This document shows positions 1 through 5,608 of a stretch of 7,852 nt of DNA, one piece after another. The position numbers and the translations under genes were made by a program. Location: contig PMOU01000564.1 in the NCBI GenBank assembly GCA_003161205.1, forward strand, positions 7,562-15,413, read 5' to 3'. Each line of letters starts with the position of its first letter. Positions within the stretch are counted from its first letter, which is position 1. The notes under the pieces are model-generated. The model had not been told where the DNA came from, searched no databases, and worked only from the letters and a program-made list of their open reading frames with translations. This DNA is from Actinomycetota bacterium. GTDB lineage: Bacteria > Actinomycetota > Actinomycetes > Streptosporangiales > Streptosporangiaceae.

Positions 1-1209
1 ATGGGATTCGACAAGCCCGACCTCGGCTTCGTCGTGCACCTCGGCGCACCGCCCTCGCCGGTCGCCTACTACCAGCAGATCGGCCGGGCCGGGCGCGCCC
101 TGTCCGCCCAGCGGGGCGAGCACGCCGAGGTCATCTTGCTGCCCGGGCGTGAGGACCGGGACATCTGGGCCTACTTCGCCTCGCTCGCCTTCCCGCCGGA
201 ACGGCAGGTGCGGGCTACCCTCGCGGCGCTCGCCGAGGCGGGCAGGCCGCTGTCCACCGGCGCGCTCGAGACACACGTCGACTTGTCCCGGGGCCGGCTG
301 GAATCCATGCTCAAGGTGCTCGACGTGGACGGCGCCGTGCGCCGCGTCAGCGGCGGCTGGACGGCGACCGGCGAGCCGTGGCATTACGACGGGGAGCGGT
401 ACGAGCGGGTCGCCGCCGAACGCGCCAGGGAGCGCGACGCGATGCTCGGGTACGCCGAAACGGACGGCTGCCGGATGGAATACCTGCGGCGGCAGCTCGA
501 CGACCCGGCCGCCGTGCCGTGCGGCCGCTGTGACAACTGCACCGGCCAGCGCTGGCAAGCCGACGTGCCGGAAGCCGGCGCGGCCGCGGCCCGCGACCGG
601 CTGCTCCGGCCCGGCGTCGAGGTCGAGCCGCGGCGGATGTGGCCGACCGGGATGAAGGCCCTCGGCCTCGACGTCGCCGGGAAGATCCCGGCCAGCGCCG
701 GCGCCGAGCCGGGCCGGGTCCTGGGCAGGCTCACCGACATCGGCTGGGGCACCACGCTCCGGGCGCTGCTGGCGCAGGACGCGCCGGATGAGCCGGTCAC
801 CAGGCCGGTCGTCGACGCGGTGATCAAGGTCCTGGCCGCCTGGGACTGGGCCGAGCGCCCGGCTGGCGTGCTCACCCTGCCGTCCCGGACCCGGCCCGCG
901 CTGATCGAGAGCCTCGGCCAGCAGATCGCCGCCGTCGGGCGGCTGCCCTACCTCGGCGGCCTCGGCTACTGCGGTGCCACCGGGCCAGGGCCGCGCCGCC
1001 ATAACAGCGCACAGCGCCTGCGCTCGCTGTGGGACGCGTTCGAGGTGCCCGAGGAGATCCGTACCGTCATCAGCGGCCTGGACGGCCCGGTACTGGTCGT
1101 CGACGACCGCATCGAGACCGGATGGACGATGACGGTCGCGGCCCGGCTGATCCGCGAGGCGGGTGCCACCGCGGCGCTGCCCCTGGCCCTGGCCCTCAGC
1201 GCCGGCTGA
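1..1209 (+). CDS. RecQ-family ATP-dependent DNA helicase, C-terminal part (5' truncated)
   Basis: This is the C-terminal 402 residues of a superfamily 2 DNA helicase, an ATP-driven enzyme that unwinds DNA in repair and recombination. The window opens inside helicase motif V (MGFDKPD at residues 1-7), so the ATG at base 1 is internal and the Walker A/DEAH half lies to the left. Motif VI (QQIGRAGRA, with the arginine finger) is at residues 25-33. A RecQ-type zinc site follows, with Cys157, Cys174, Cys177 and Cys180, the last three in CGRCDNC. Residues 200-300 look like a winged-helix/linker region. The last 40 residues contain VLVVDDRIETGWTMT (364-378), which resembles the PRPP-binding loop of type I phosphoribosyltransferases. 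From memory, such tails occur in actinobacterial RecQ-like proteins. The gene is convergent with the rhodanese, 42 bp away. The family call is firm; whether it is the main RecQ or a paralogue is unknown. Confidence 0.93.
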   Translation: MGFDKPDLGFVVHLGAPPSPVAYYQQIGRAGRALSAQRGEHAEVILLPGREDRDIWAYFASLAFPPERQVRATLAALAEAGRPLSTGALETHVDLSRGRLESMLKVLDVDGAVRRVSGGWTATGEPWHYDGERYERVAAERARERDAMLGYAETDGCRMEYLRRQLDDPAAVPCGRCDNCTGQRWQADVPEAGAAAARDRLLRPGVEVEPRRMWPTGMKALGLDVAGKIPASAGAEPGRVLGRLTDIGWGTTLRALLAQDAPDEPVTRPVVDAVIKVLAAWDWAERPAGVLTLPSRTRPALIESLGQQIAAVGRLPYLGGLGYCGATGPGPRRHNSAQRLRSLWDAFEVPEEIRTVISGLDGPVLVVDDRIETGWTMTVAARLIREAGATAALPLALALSAG

Positions 1210-1230
1210 CCAGCGCGGGCTGACCAGCGC
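1204..1230. repeat. Short tandem duplication across the helicase stop codon
   Basis: The 13-mer GGCTGACCAGCGC occurs at 1204-1216 and again at 1218-1230, a 14-bp period. The first copy contains the helicase stop codon TGA (1207-1209) and the second copy lies in the 42-bp convergent gap. It looks like a small local duplication with no evident function; no terminator-like hairpin is obvious in this gap. Confidence 0.6.
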
Positions 1231-1251
1231 CGCCGGACGGGTCTGGGCGGG

Positions 1252-1587
1252 CTAGGCCACGTACGGTTCGGCGCCGTCTTCGCTGATCATGGGGCGTCCC
1301 GCGACGGCCCAGCCGGTCATGCCGTCGGCCACGTTGACGGTGCTGAACCCGCCGCCGGCCAGCGTCTGGGCCGCGTAGGCCGACCTGGCACCGCTGCGGC
1401 AGATCACGTACACCTCGCGGTCGCGCGGCAGATCGCCCGCCCGCGCGCCGAGGTCGCCGAGCCGCACGTGCACCGCGTCGGGCGCGTGCCCGGCCGTCCA
1501 CTCGTCGTCTTCGCGCACATCCAGCAGGAACACCCCGGCCGGCAGGTCCGCCGACAGCACTTCAGGCACAGTGTCGGGCTGGTTCAT
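1252..1587 (-). CDS. Single-domain rhodanese-like protein (sulfurtransferase)
   Basis: This encodes a 111-residue protein covering one rhodanese domain. Such proteins carry sulfane sulfur as a persulfide on a catalytic cysteine and pass it to acceptors, in sulfur trafficking, cyanide or thiol detoxification. Visible marks are LLDVRE at residues 21-26 (the conserved DVRE element), AGHAPDAVHV at 32-41, and the active-site loop CRSGAR at 63-68 with Cys63 catalytic; the usual GG..V.N..GG-like segment is present as GGGFSTVNVADGMTGW. There is no signal peptide or membrane segment, so it should be cytosolic. I chose ATG at 1585-1587 because GAGGAG sits 6 bases upstream; a longer reading frame to 1632 lacks such support and adds 15 non-conserved residues. 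It lies 87 bp downstream of the MMPL gene on the same strand, so co-transcription is possible. The physiological acceptor cannot be inferred. Confidence 0.92.
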   Translation of the reverse strand: MNQPDTVPEVLSADLPAGVFLLDVREDDEWTAGHAPDAVHVRLGDLGARAGDLPRDREVYVICRSGARSAYAAQTLAGGGFSTVNVADGMTGWAVAGRPMISEDGAEPYVA

Positions 1588-1593
1588 GTCGGT

Positions 1594-1599
1594 CTCCTC
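1594..1599 (-). promoter_or_regulatory. Ribosome binding site of the rhodanese gene
   Basis: Read on the minus strand this is GAGGAG, 6 bases before the ATG at 1587. It decides the start in favour of residue MNQPD over the upstream in-frame ATG at 1632. Confidence 0.75.
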
Positions 1600-1623
1600 A
1601 ACCGGGCTGCACGCCGTCGCGTC

Positions 1624-1648
1624 CGCAGCCATCCGCTCACGGGCTGCG
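1624..1648 (-). terminator. Hairpin between MMPL and rhodanese genes (possible weak terminator or processing site)
   Basis: CGCAGCC (1624-1630) and GGCTGCG (1642-1648) form a perfect 7-bp stem with an 11-base loop, located 27 bases past the MMPL stop. No T-tract follows on the minus strand, so it may be a weak or Rho-assisted terminator, an RNA-processing element, or chance in high-GC DNA. A TACAGT hexamer that could serve as a -10 for the rhodanese lies just upstream at 1659-1654 (minus strand), without a convincing -35. Confidence 0.3.
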
Positions 1649-1674
1649 TGGCTACTGTACTCCCAGGGCGCAGG

Positions 1675-3888
1675 TCAGCGTGCCGCAGTAGGGAGCGGCG
1701 CCGGACCCGGGATTTCCTCCCTGAGGCCGTACCTGGCGTACAGCCGGCGTAGCGGCGGCGGGGCCCACCAGTTGGCCCGGCCGAGCAGCCGCATGGTGGC
1801 GGGCACCAGGAGCACCCGGACCAAGGTCGCGTCCACCAGCAGCGCCACGATCATGCCGACGCCGATCAGCTTGATGAACGTGATGCCGGAGGCCGAGAAC
1901 GCGCCGACCACGATAATCAGCAGCAACGCCAGGCTGGTGATCACGCCCCCGGTACGCTGCAGGCCGGCCGCCACCGAGGCGGTGTTGTCGCCGGTCTGGT
2001 CGTACTGCTCACGGATCCGGGATAGCAGGAACACCTCGTAGTCCATGGACAGGCCGAAGATGATCGCCAGCAGCAGAATCGGCATCGTCGGGTCGATGAA
2101 GCCGGTCGCGGTGAACCGCAGCAGGCCGGACAGGTGGCCCCACTGGAAGATCCACACGATGACGCCGAACGTCGCCGACAGCGAAAGCACGTTCATCACG
2201 ATCGCCTTGAGCGGCAGCACCACCGAGCCGAAGGCCAGGAACAGCAGCACGAACGTGGACACGCAGACCAGCAAGGCCATCCAGGGCAGGGTGGCGCCGA
2301 GGCTGGCGAGCTCGTCGACGAGCCCGGCGGTGGTCCCGCCGACCAGCACCGTCGCACCCGGCGGCGGCACCGCGGCCCTGACCTCGGCGACGATGTGCCG
2401 GGCCGCCGCGGACACCGGCGCGGGCTGGTAACCGATGTCGACCCGGGCCACGCTGCCGGCCCCCGTCAGGCCCGCCCCTGATCTGAGCCCGGTGAGCTGG
2501 GCATGGGTGACACCGGGGATGGTGTCAAGGCGGTGCAGGTACGCGTCGAGTCCGGCCGCCGTCCCCGGGGTGCCCGGCAGCGTGACGAGCGCCTCGATCG
2601 GAGCGGTCGAGTTGACAGCGAAGTCGCTGTCCAGGGTCTGCGAGACCTGCCTGACCACCGAGGTGGCGGGCAGCGTCCTGGCGTCCGTGCCGCCCCAGGA
2701 GATGCGCAGGAACGGCGCGCCGAGGGCCAGCAGCCCGATCACGATCACCGTGACATAGACGACCGGCCTGCGCATTACGCTGGCCGCCAGCCGGTACCAC
2801 GCCCCGCTCGTCTCGTCGCGGACCGGGCCCCCGATTGGATACCGTACCGAGCGGCGGATGCGCAGCGCGTTGATCCGGTGGCCGAGGACGGCCAGCAGGG
2901 CGGGCAGCACGGTCAGCGCGGCCAGCACGTCCACCCCGACCGTAGCCACCCCGCCATACCCCATCGAGCGCAGGAAGTCCTCGGGGAACAGCGTGAGGCT
3001 GGTCAGCGCGACCGCGACCGTGACCCCGGAGACGGCGACCGTCCGCCCCGCGGTGGCAACCGTCCTGGCGACCGCCTGCTCGACGGTCGGCTGGCGGTGC
3101 AGTTCCTCACGGAACCTGGTGACGACGAAGAGCCCGTAGTCGATGCCCAGGCCGAGGCCCATGATCGTGGTGATGTTCACCGAGTAGATGGAGACGGTGG
3201 TCACCAGCGTGAGCAGCCTCAGCACCGTGAAGGAGCCGAGGATAGCCACGCCGCCGATGGCCACCGGCAGCGAGGCGGCCGCCAGGCTGCCGAAGATGAC
3301 GAGCAGCAGGATCAGCAAGACCGGCAGCGAGAATCCCTCGGCCCTGGCGATATCGGCGGTGACCTCTTTGTTGATCGCGACCTCCAGCGGCACGTTGCCG
3401 CCGACCTGGGCGGTAACGCCGCTGGCGGCCAGGCCCGGCGGGGCCAGGTCCGCTTTGATCGCGTCATAGCTCTGCTGCCTGGCCGCGTCATCGGCGCCGG
3501 TGAGCTGGAGCACCGCGTAGGTGGCATGCCGGCTGGTGCTGACCAGCTGAGACGATCCGCTTGACCAGTAGGTCGTCACCCGGGCCACGTCGGCGCGCGG
3601 CAGGCGGTCCAGCGCGGCCGTGACCGCCTGCCGGTACCCGGGGTCGCTGACGCTCAGGGCGGCGCTGCGGTACAGGACGACGACATCGGCGTCGTTCCGG
3701 CCGAACACCTGATCGGCCTGGCTGGCTTCGCGCTGGCTCTGGCTGGCCGGCGGGGTGAAGCTGTCGCCGGAAGAAAGCCTGCCGAAGACACCGGTCCCCC
3801 AGACGGCGGCGAACGCCACCAAGACGAGGGCCAGGCCGAGCGTCAGCCGCCGCCTTCGGTACAAGACCCGTCCCCAGGCCTGGAACAT
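1675..3888 (-). CDS. MMPL-family RND-type transporter
   Basis: This encodes a 737-residue polytopic membrane protein of the MMPL family, proton-driven exporters of lipids, drugs or other hydrophobic compounds across the actinobacterial membrane. The layout is the full family plan: one membrane segment at about 15-35, a soluble extracytoplasmic domain at 40-185, five segments between about 188 and 337, a cytoplasmic linker, a segment at about 373-395, a second extracytoplasmic domain at 396-530, and five more segments between about 533 and 697. Both halves carry the Asp-Tyr proton-relay pairs known from MmpL3: GLGIDYG with Asp250-Tyr251, and GLSMDYE with Asp616-Tyr617. It is therefore likely active. 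Length is typical of the shorter actinobacterial MMPL proteins and there is no long C-terminal tail. AGGAGG precedes the ATG by 4 bases. It is divergent from a TetR gene that probably controls it. The substrate is unknown. Confidence 0.96.
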   Translation of the reverse strand: MFQAWGRVLYRRRRLTLGLALVLVAFAAVWGTGVFGRLSSGDSFTPPASQSQREASQADQVFGRNDADVVVLYRSAALSVSDPGYRQAVTAALDRLPRADVARVTTYWSSGSSQLVSTSRHATYAVLQLTGADDAARQQSYDAIKADLAPPGLAASGVTAQVGGNVPLEVAINKEVTADIARAEGFSLPVLLILLLVIFGSLAAASLPVAIGGVAILGSFTVLRLLTLVTTVSIYSVNITTIMGLGLGIDYGLFVVTRFREELHRQPTVEQAVARTVATAGRTVAVSGVTVAVALTSLTLFPEDFLRSMGYGGVATVGVDVLAALTVLPALLAVLGHRINALRIRRSVRYPIGGPVRDETSGAWYRLAASVMRRPVVYVTVIVIGLLALGAPFLRISWGGTDARTLPATSVVRQVSQTLDSDFAVNSTAPIEALVTLPGTPGTAAGLDAYLHRLDTIPGVTHAQLTGLRSGAGLTGAGSVARVDIGYQPAPVSAAARHIVAEVRAAVPPPGATVLVGGTTAGLVDELASLGATLPWMALLVCVSTFVLLFLAFGSVVLPLKAIVMNVLSLSATFGVIVWIFQWGHLSGLLRFTATGFIDPTMPILLLAIIFGLSMDYEVFLLSRIREQYDQTGDNTASVAAGLQRTGGVITSLALLLIIVVGAFSASGITFIKLIGVGMIVALLVDATLVRVLLVPATMRLLGRANWWAPPPLRRLYARYGLREEIPGPAPLPTAAR

Positions 3889-3892
3889 GCCG

Positions 3893-3898
3893 CCTCCT
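3893..3898 (-). promoter_or_regulatory. Strong ribosome binding site of the MMPL gene
   Basis: On the minus strand this is a perfect AGGAGG, 4 bases from the ATG at 3888. The spacing is slightly short but the match is full, and it fixes the start just before the first membrane segment. Confidence 0.75.
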
Positions 3899-3924
3899 GA
3901 GTGCTGCCGCTGCCGCAGGGCTTG

Positions 3925-3951
3925 ACCGTAACTGTTGATTACTCAAGTAAA
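3925..3951 (-). promoter_or_regulatory. Candidate promoter for the MMPL gene
   Basis: On the minus strand TACGGT (3930-3925) fits the actinobacterial -10 pattern TANNNT, and TTTACT (3951-3946) is a partial -35 match with a short 15-base spacer. Transcription would begin near 3918 and give a leader of about 30 bases containing the AGGAGG site. The -35 and its spacing are weak. The segment is covered by the GTAA/TTAC half-sites. Confidence 0.25.
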
Positions 3952-3968
3952 CGCCGTAAACTGATTAC
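3926..3968. promoter_or_regulatory. Candidate TetR operator cluster (GTAA/TTAC half-sites)
   Basis: Two related words, CCGTAACTGTTGATTAC (3926-3942) and CCGTAAACTGATTAC (3954-3968), lie 28 bp apart in a conspicuously AT-rich island of the divergent intergenic region. Each contains GTAA facing TTAC. Between them TTACT-CA-AGTAA (3939-3950) is a perfect 5-bp inverted repeat. Half-sites in order are GTAA 3928, TTAC 3939, GTAA 3947, GTAA 3956 and TTAC 3965. TetR proteins bind inverted repeats as dimers, commonly in the gap shared with a divergent target gene, so this is the best operator candidate for the adjacent regulator. The half-sites overlap candidate promoters in both directions, which fits repression of the exporter plus autorepression. 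The binding itself is inference. Confidence 0.5.
3935..3962 (+). promoter_or_regulatory. Candidate promoter for the TetR gene
   Basis: TTGATT (3935-3940) and TAAACT (3957-3962) are separated by 16 bases and resemble a vegetative -35/-10 pair. Both lie inside the half-site cluster, so a bound TetR dimer would block them. The resulting leader would be roughly 145 bases, long for this kind of gene; a later start at the TAACTT hexamer (3974-3979) is an alternative. Confidence 0.35.
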
Positions 3969-4102
3969 ATCGATAACTTCGCATACGACGTTCACTGCTG
4001 TCAAGGGGCTAACATCAGGCCAACGACGGTCCCGGAATGCGCGTCCGGACGGGTCCCGTGCCGGGTCTCGCAGCGGATGTCGCCGTAGCAAACACTTGGT
4101 CC

Positions 4103-4107
4103 AGGAG
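4103..4107 (+). promoter_or_regulatory. Ribosome binding site of the TetR gene
   Basis: AGGAG is followed by 6 bases and then GTG at 4114. It decides the start: the frame stays open upstream to 3901, but that extension would translate the promoter region and has no comparable site. Confidence 0.75.
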
Positions 4108-4113
4108 ACAGCT

Positions 4114-4926
4114 GTGACACAGGCCACTGAGGCCACCGGCAGCCCCGCGCCGGACGCGACGCCGGGCACGGCTCAGCCGCCGTCCCGCCGGGACCGGCTG
4201 CGCACGGCGACCACCGAAGAAATCATCGCGACGGCCCGGCGCCTGCTGGTCAGCAGCGGACCGGAAGCGGTCTCACTGCGCGCCATCGCCCGGGAGATGG
4301 GGATGACCGCCCCCGGGCTTTACCGGTACTTCGGCAGCCACGAGGAACTGATCAGGAACGTCATCGCCGGCATCTTCACCGAACTGGGCGAGGACGTCCA
4401 TCAGGCCATCAAGAACGCGGTCCCGCCGGCCGGCCCGGTCGGCGGCCAGGCCCAGGATCTGGTCCGGGTGAAGTTGACCGTCAAGATGGCGGCGGCCTGC
4501 CAGGAGTTCCGCCGCTGGGCGCTGACCCACAAGGCGGAGTTCGCCCTGCTGTTCGGCGTGCCGTTGCCCGGCCTGGACGACGCGACGCACGACATCGCCG
4601 ACGAGTGCGCGATCGCCTTCGCCGGCACCTTCTTCGCGCTGTTCCTCGAGCTGTGGCAGGCGCTCCCGTTCCCGGTGCCCGCGGCCGGGGAGATCGACCC
4701 CGGCCTGCTCGACCAGCTCGCCCGTTACCGCGACGCCCTGGGCACCGACATGCCGGCCGGCGCGGTGCTCGCGTTCCTTCGCTGCTGGACGCTGCTGTAC
4801 GGGGCGGTGTCGATGGAGGTCTTCGGCCACATGGGCTTCGCCCTCGAGGACCCGGCGCCCATGTTCGAGATCATGCTCGGCGATCTGGCGGCCATGATCG
4901 GCCTGCGCTGGCCGCTGCGGCCTTAG
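4114..4926 (+). CDS. TetR/AcrR-family transcriptional regulator with WHG-type C-terminal domain
   Basis: This is a 270-residue DNA-binding regulator with a GTG start. After a flexible Pro/Ala/Thr-rich leader (1-25), residues about 30-80 form the TetR helix-turn-helix domain: EEIIATARRLLVSSGPEAVS, then RAIAREMGMTAPGLYRYFGS with the recognition helix TAPGLYRYF. Residues about 115-260 match the TetR C-terminal WHG-type ligand/dimer domain, recognisable by RRWALTHKAEFALLFGVPLPG (written here as RRWALTHK and ALLFGVPLPG). Family members are usually repressors released by a small hydrophobic ligand. It is divergent from the MMPL exporter with 225 bp between starts, the usual arrangement for local control, and candidate half-sites lie in that gap. 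Its 3' end overlaps the convergent hydrolase gene by 56 bp, and its TAG stop touches the first unit of a minisatellite. The ligand is unknown. Confidence 0.95.
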   Translation: MTQATEATGSPAPDATPGTAQPPSRRDRLRTATTEEIIATARRLLVSSGPEAVSLRAIAREMGMTAPGLYRYFGSHEELIRNVIAGIFTELGEDVHQAIKNAVPPAGPVGGQAQDLVRVKLTVKMAAACQEFRRWALTHKAEFALLFGVPLPGLDDATHDIADECAIAFAGTFFALFLELWQALPFPVPAAGEIDPGLLDQLARYRDALGTDMPAGAVLAFLRCWTLLYGAVSMEVFGHMGFALEDPAPMFEIMLGDLAAMIGLRWPLRP

Positions 4927-5416
4927 AGCCGCCTTTCTTGGAGCCGCCCTTCTTGGAGCCGCCCTTCTTGGAGCCGCCCTTCTTAGAGCCGCGGAGAGCG
5001 ACGAGCGCGGCGCCGGCGAAGGCTCCCGCCGCGAGCAGCTCGATGTGGGCCCGGCGCGGCGCCTCGTGCTGGATCCGGGTGTGGAACCGGTTCACCGGAC
5101 CGGGGAAGGGCGACCAGCCGAACCACAACCGGGTGGGCTTGTCGATGTCCGGCAGCGCCGCCCCGGTCATGCCGGCCAGCACGGCCAGCCGCCGCTCGGG
5201 AGGCGAGACCGCCGCGAAGGCCCCCATCACCGCCAGGCCGACCAGCCCGTCGGGCACGGCCACGCGGAGGAACCGCTGCTCGCTCCCCCACTGACCCCAG
5301 TGCGGCAGCGCATCAAGAACGAAGTGCGAAGCCACCCCCGCCGCGAAAGCAGGCAGCGGGCGCCGGCACAGCGCGCCGGTCAGCGCCCCGGACAGGACAT
5401 GGTTGGTCAGCAGCAC
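4871..5416 (-). CDS. Membrane-associated metal-dependent hydrolase-like protein (YdjM/DUF457 type) with Lys-rich repeat tail
   Basis: This encodes a 181-residue small membrane protein starting at GTG (5416-5414), behind a purine-rich stretch (GAGGAAAG and AGGGG). It resembles the YdjM/DUF457 family of putative inner-membrane metal-dependent hydrolases. Conserved-looking polar residues in membrane context are His6 (LLTNHVLSG), His31/Asp35/His39 in SHFVLDALPHWG, Asp90 and Asp92 in LPDIDKP, and His112/His117 in HTRIQHE, plausible metal ligands. Hydrophobic segments lie at about 21-37, 53-70, 78-90 and 126-142. The reaction is not established for the family. The odd part is residues 143-165: GSKKG repeated four times plus GSK, nine lysines, followed by an Ala-rich and basic end. 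Residues 165-181 are encoded antisense to the TetR 3' end, so the tail may be a recent read-out of repeat DNA. I am fairly sure of the gene, less so of its activity. Confidence 0.82.
   Translation of the reverse strand: MLLTNHVLSGALTGALCRRPLPAFAAGVASHFVLDALPHWGQWGSEQRFLRVAVPDGLVGLAVMGAFAAVSPPERRLAVLAGMTGAALPDIDKPTRLWFGWSPFPGPVNRFHTRIQHEAPRRAHIELLAAGAFAGAALVALRGSKKGGSKKGGSKKGGSKKGGSKAAAASAGRSWPPDRRA
4926..4992. repeat. 15-bp minisatellite, about 4.5 units, coding for GSKKG repeats
   Basis: Units of GAGCCGCCCTTCTTG run head to tail: 4926-4940 (one C-to-T variant, GCCTTTC), 4941-4955, 4956-4970, 4971-4985 (last base A), and a partial unit 4986-4992. Read on the minus strand the unit is Gly-Ser-Lys-Lys-Gly in frame with the hydrolase. 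Because 15 is a multiple of three, gain or loss of units would lengthen or shorten the tail without a frameshift. The near-identity of units suggests recent expansion by slippage or unequal exchange. The array begins on the last base of the TetR stop codon. Confidence 0.95.
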
Positions 5417-5544
5417 TCGCCCCTACTTTCCTCGTCACCCGCGTAAGCACCGTACCCGGCGCCTTGGCCGGGCATGGCGTACTCCACCCGCGAGGCCGGC
5501 GGCGGCGGAGCCGGAGAATTATGCGGGGCGGCGCGGCGGGTACT

Positions 5545-5579
5545 GCTGGTAGCGTTTTCGTGGCGGGCTGGCAACCAGC
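5545..5579 (+). promoter_or_regulatory. Mutually exclusive hairpins in the serS leader (speculative)
   Basis: ACCAGC (5574-5579) can pair with GCTGGT at 5545-5550 (6 bp, 23-base loop) or, through CCAGC, with GCTGG at 5567-5571 (5 bp, 3-base loop). The two pairings exclude each other. They lie just before the weakly spaced GAGGAC (5591-5596), 12 bases from the serS ATG. The stems are short and G+C is high, so chance is a serious alternative. The only -10-like word upstream is TAGCGT (5550-5555), which, if used, would put the first stem partly outside the transcript. Confidence 0.2.
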
Positions 5580-5608
5580 GAAATCCGAACGAGGACTGAC
5601 GCGTACCC

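Noticed and set aside
1..3. ATG at base 1 as a true gene start
   Set aside because: It lies inside helicase motif V; the ATPase half of the protein must lie upstream of the window.
2503..3564. Long plus-strand open frame opposite the MMPL gene
   Set aside because: Its translation is low-complexity Arg/Asp/Gly/His-rich sequence typical of antisense GC-rich DNA; the minus strand here encodes conserved membrane segments and Asp-Tyr motifs.
4049..4059. ACGGGTCCCGT palindrome upstream of the TetR gene as an operator
   Set aside because: It is a short GC-only palindrome with a one-base centre, likely to occur by chance here, and lies well away from the promoter-like AT island.
3901..4113. Upstream 71-residue extension of the TetR frame
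   Set aside because: It would translate the AT-rich operator/promoter island, has no ribosome binding site, and precedes a GTG with a well-placed AGGAG.
4926..4992. CRISPR-like repeat array
   Set aside because: The units are directly contiguous with no spacers, and they code for a periodic peptide in frame with a gene.
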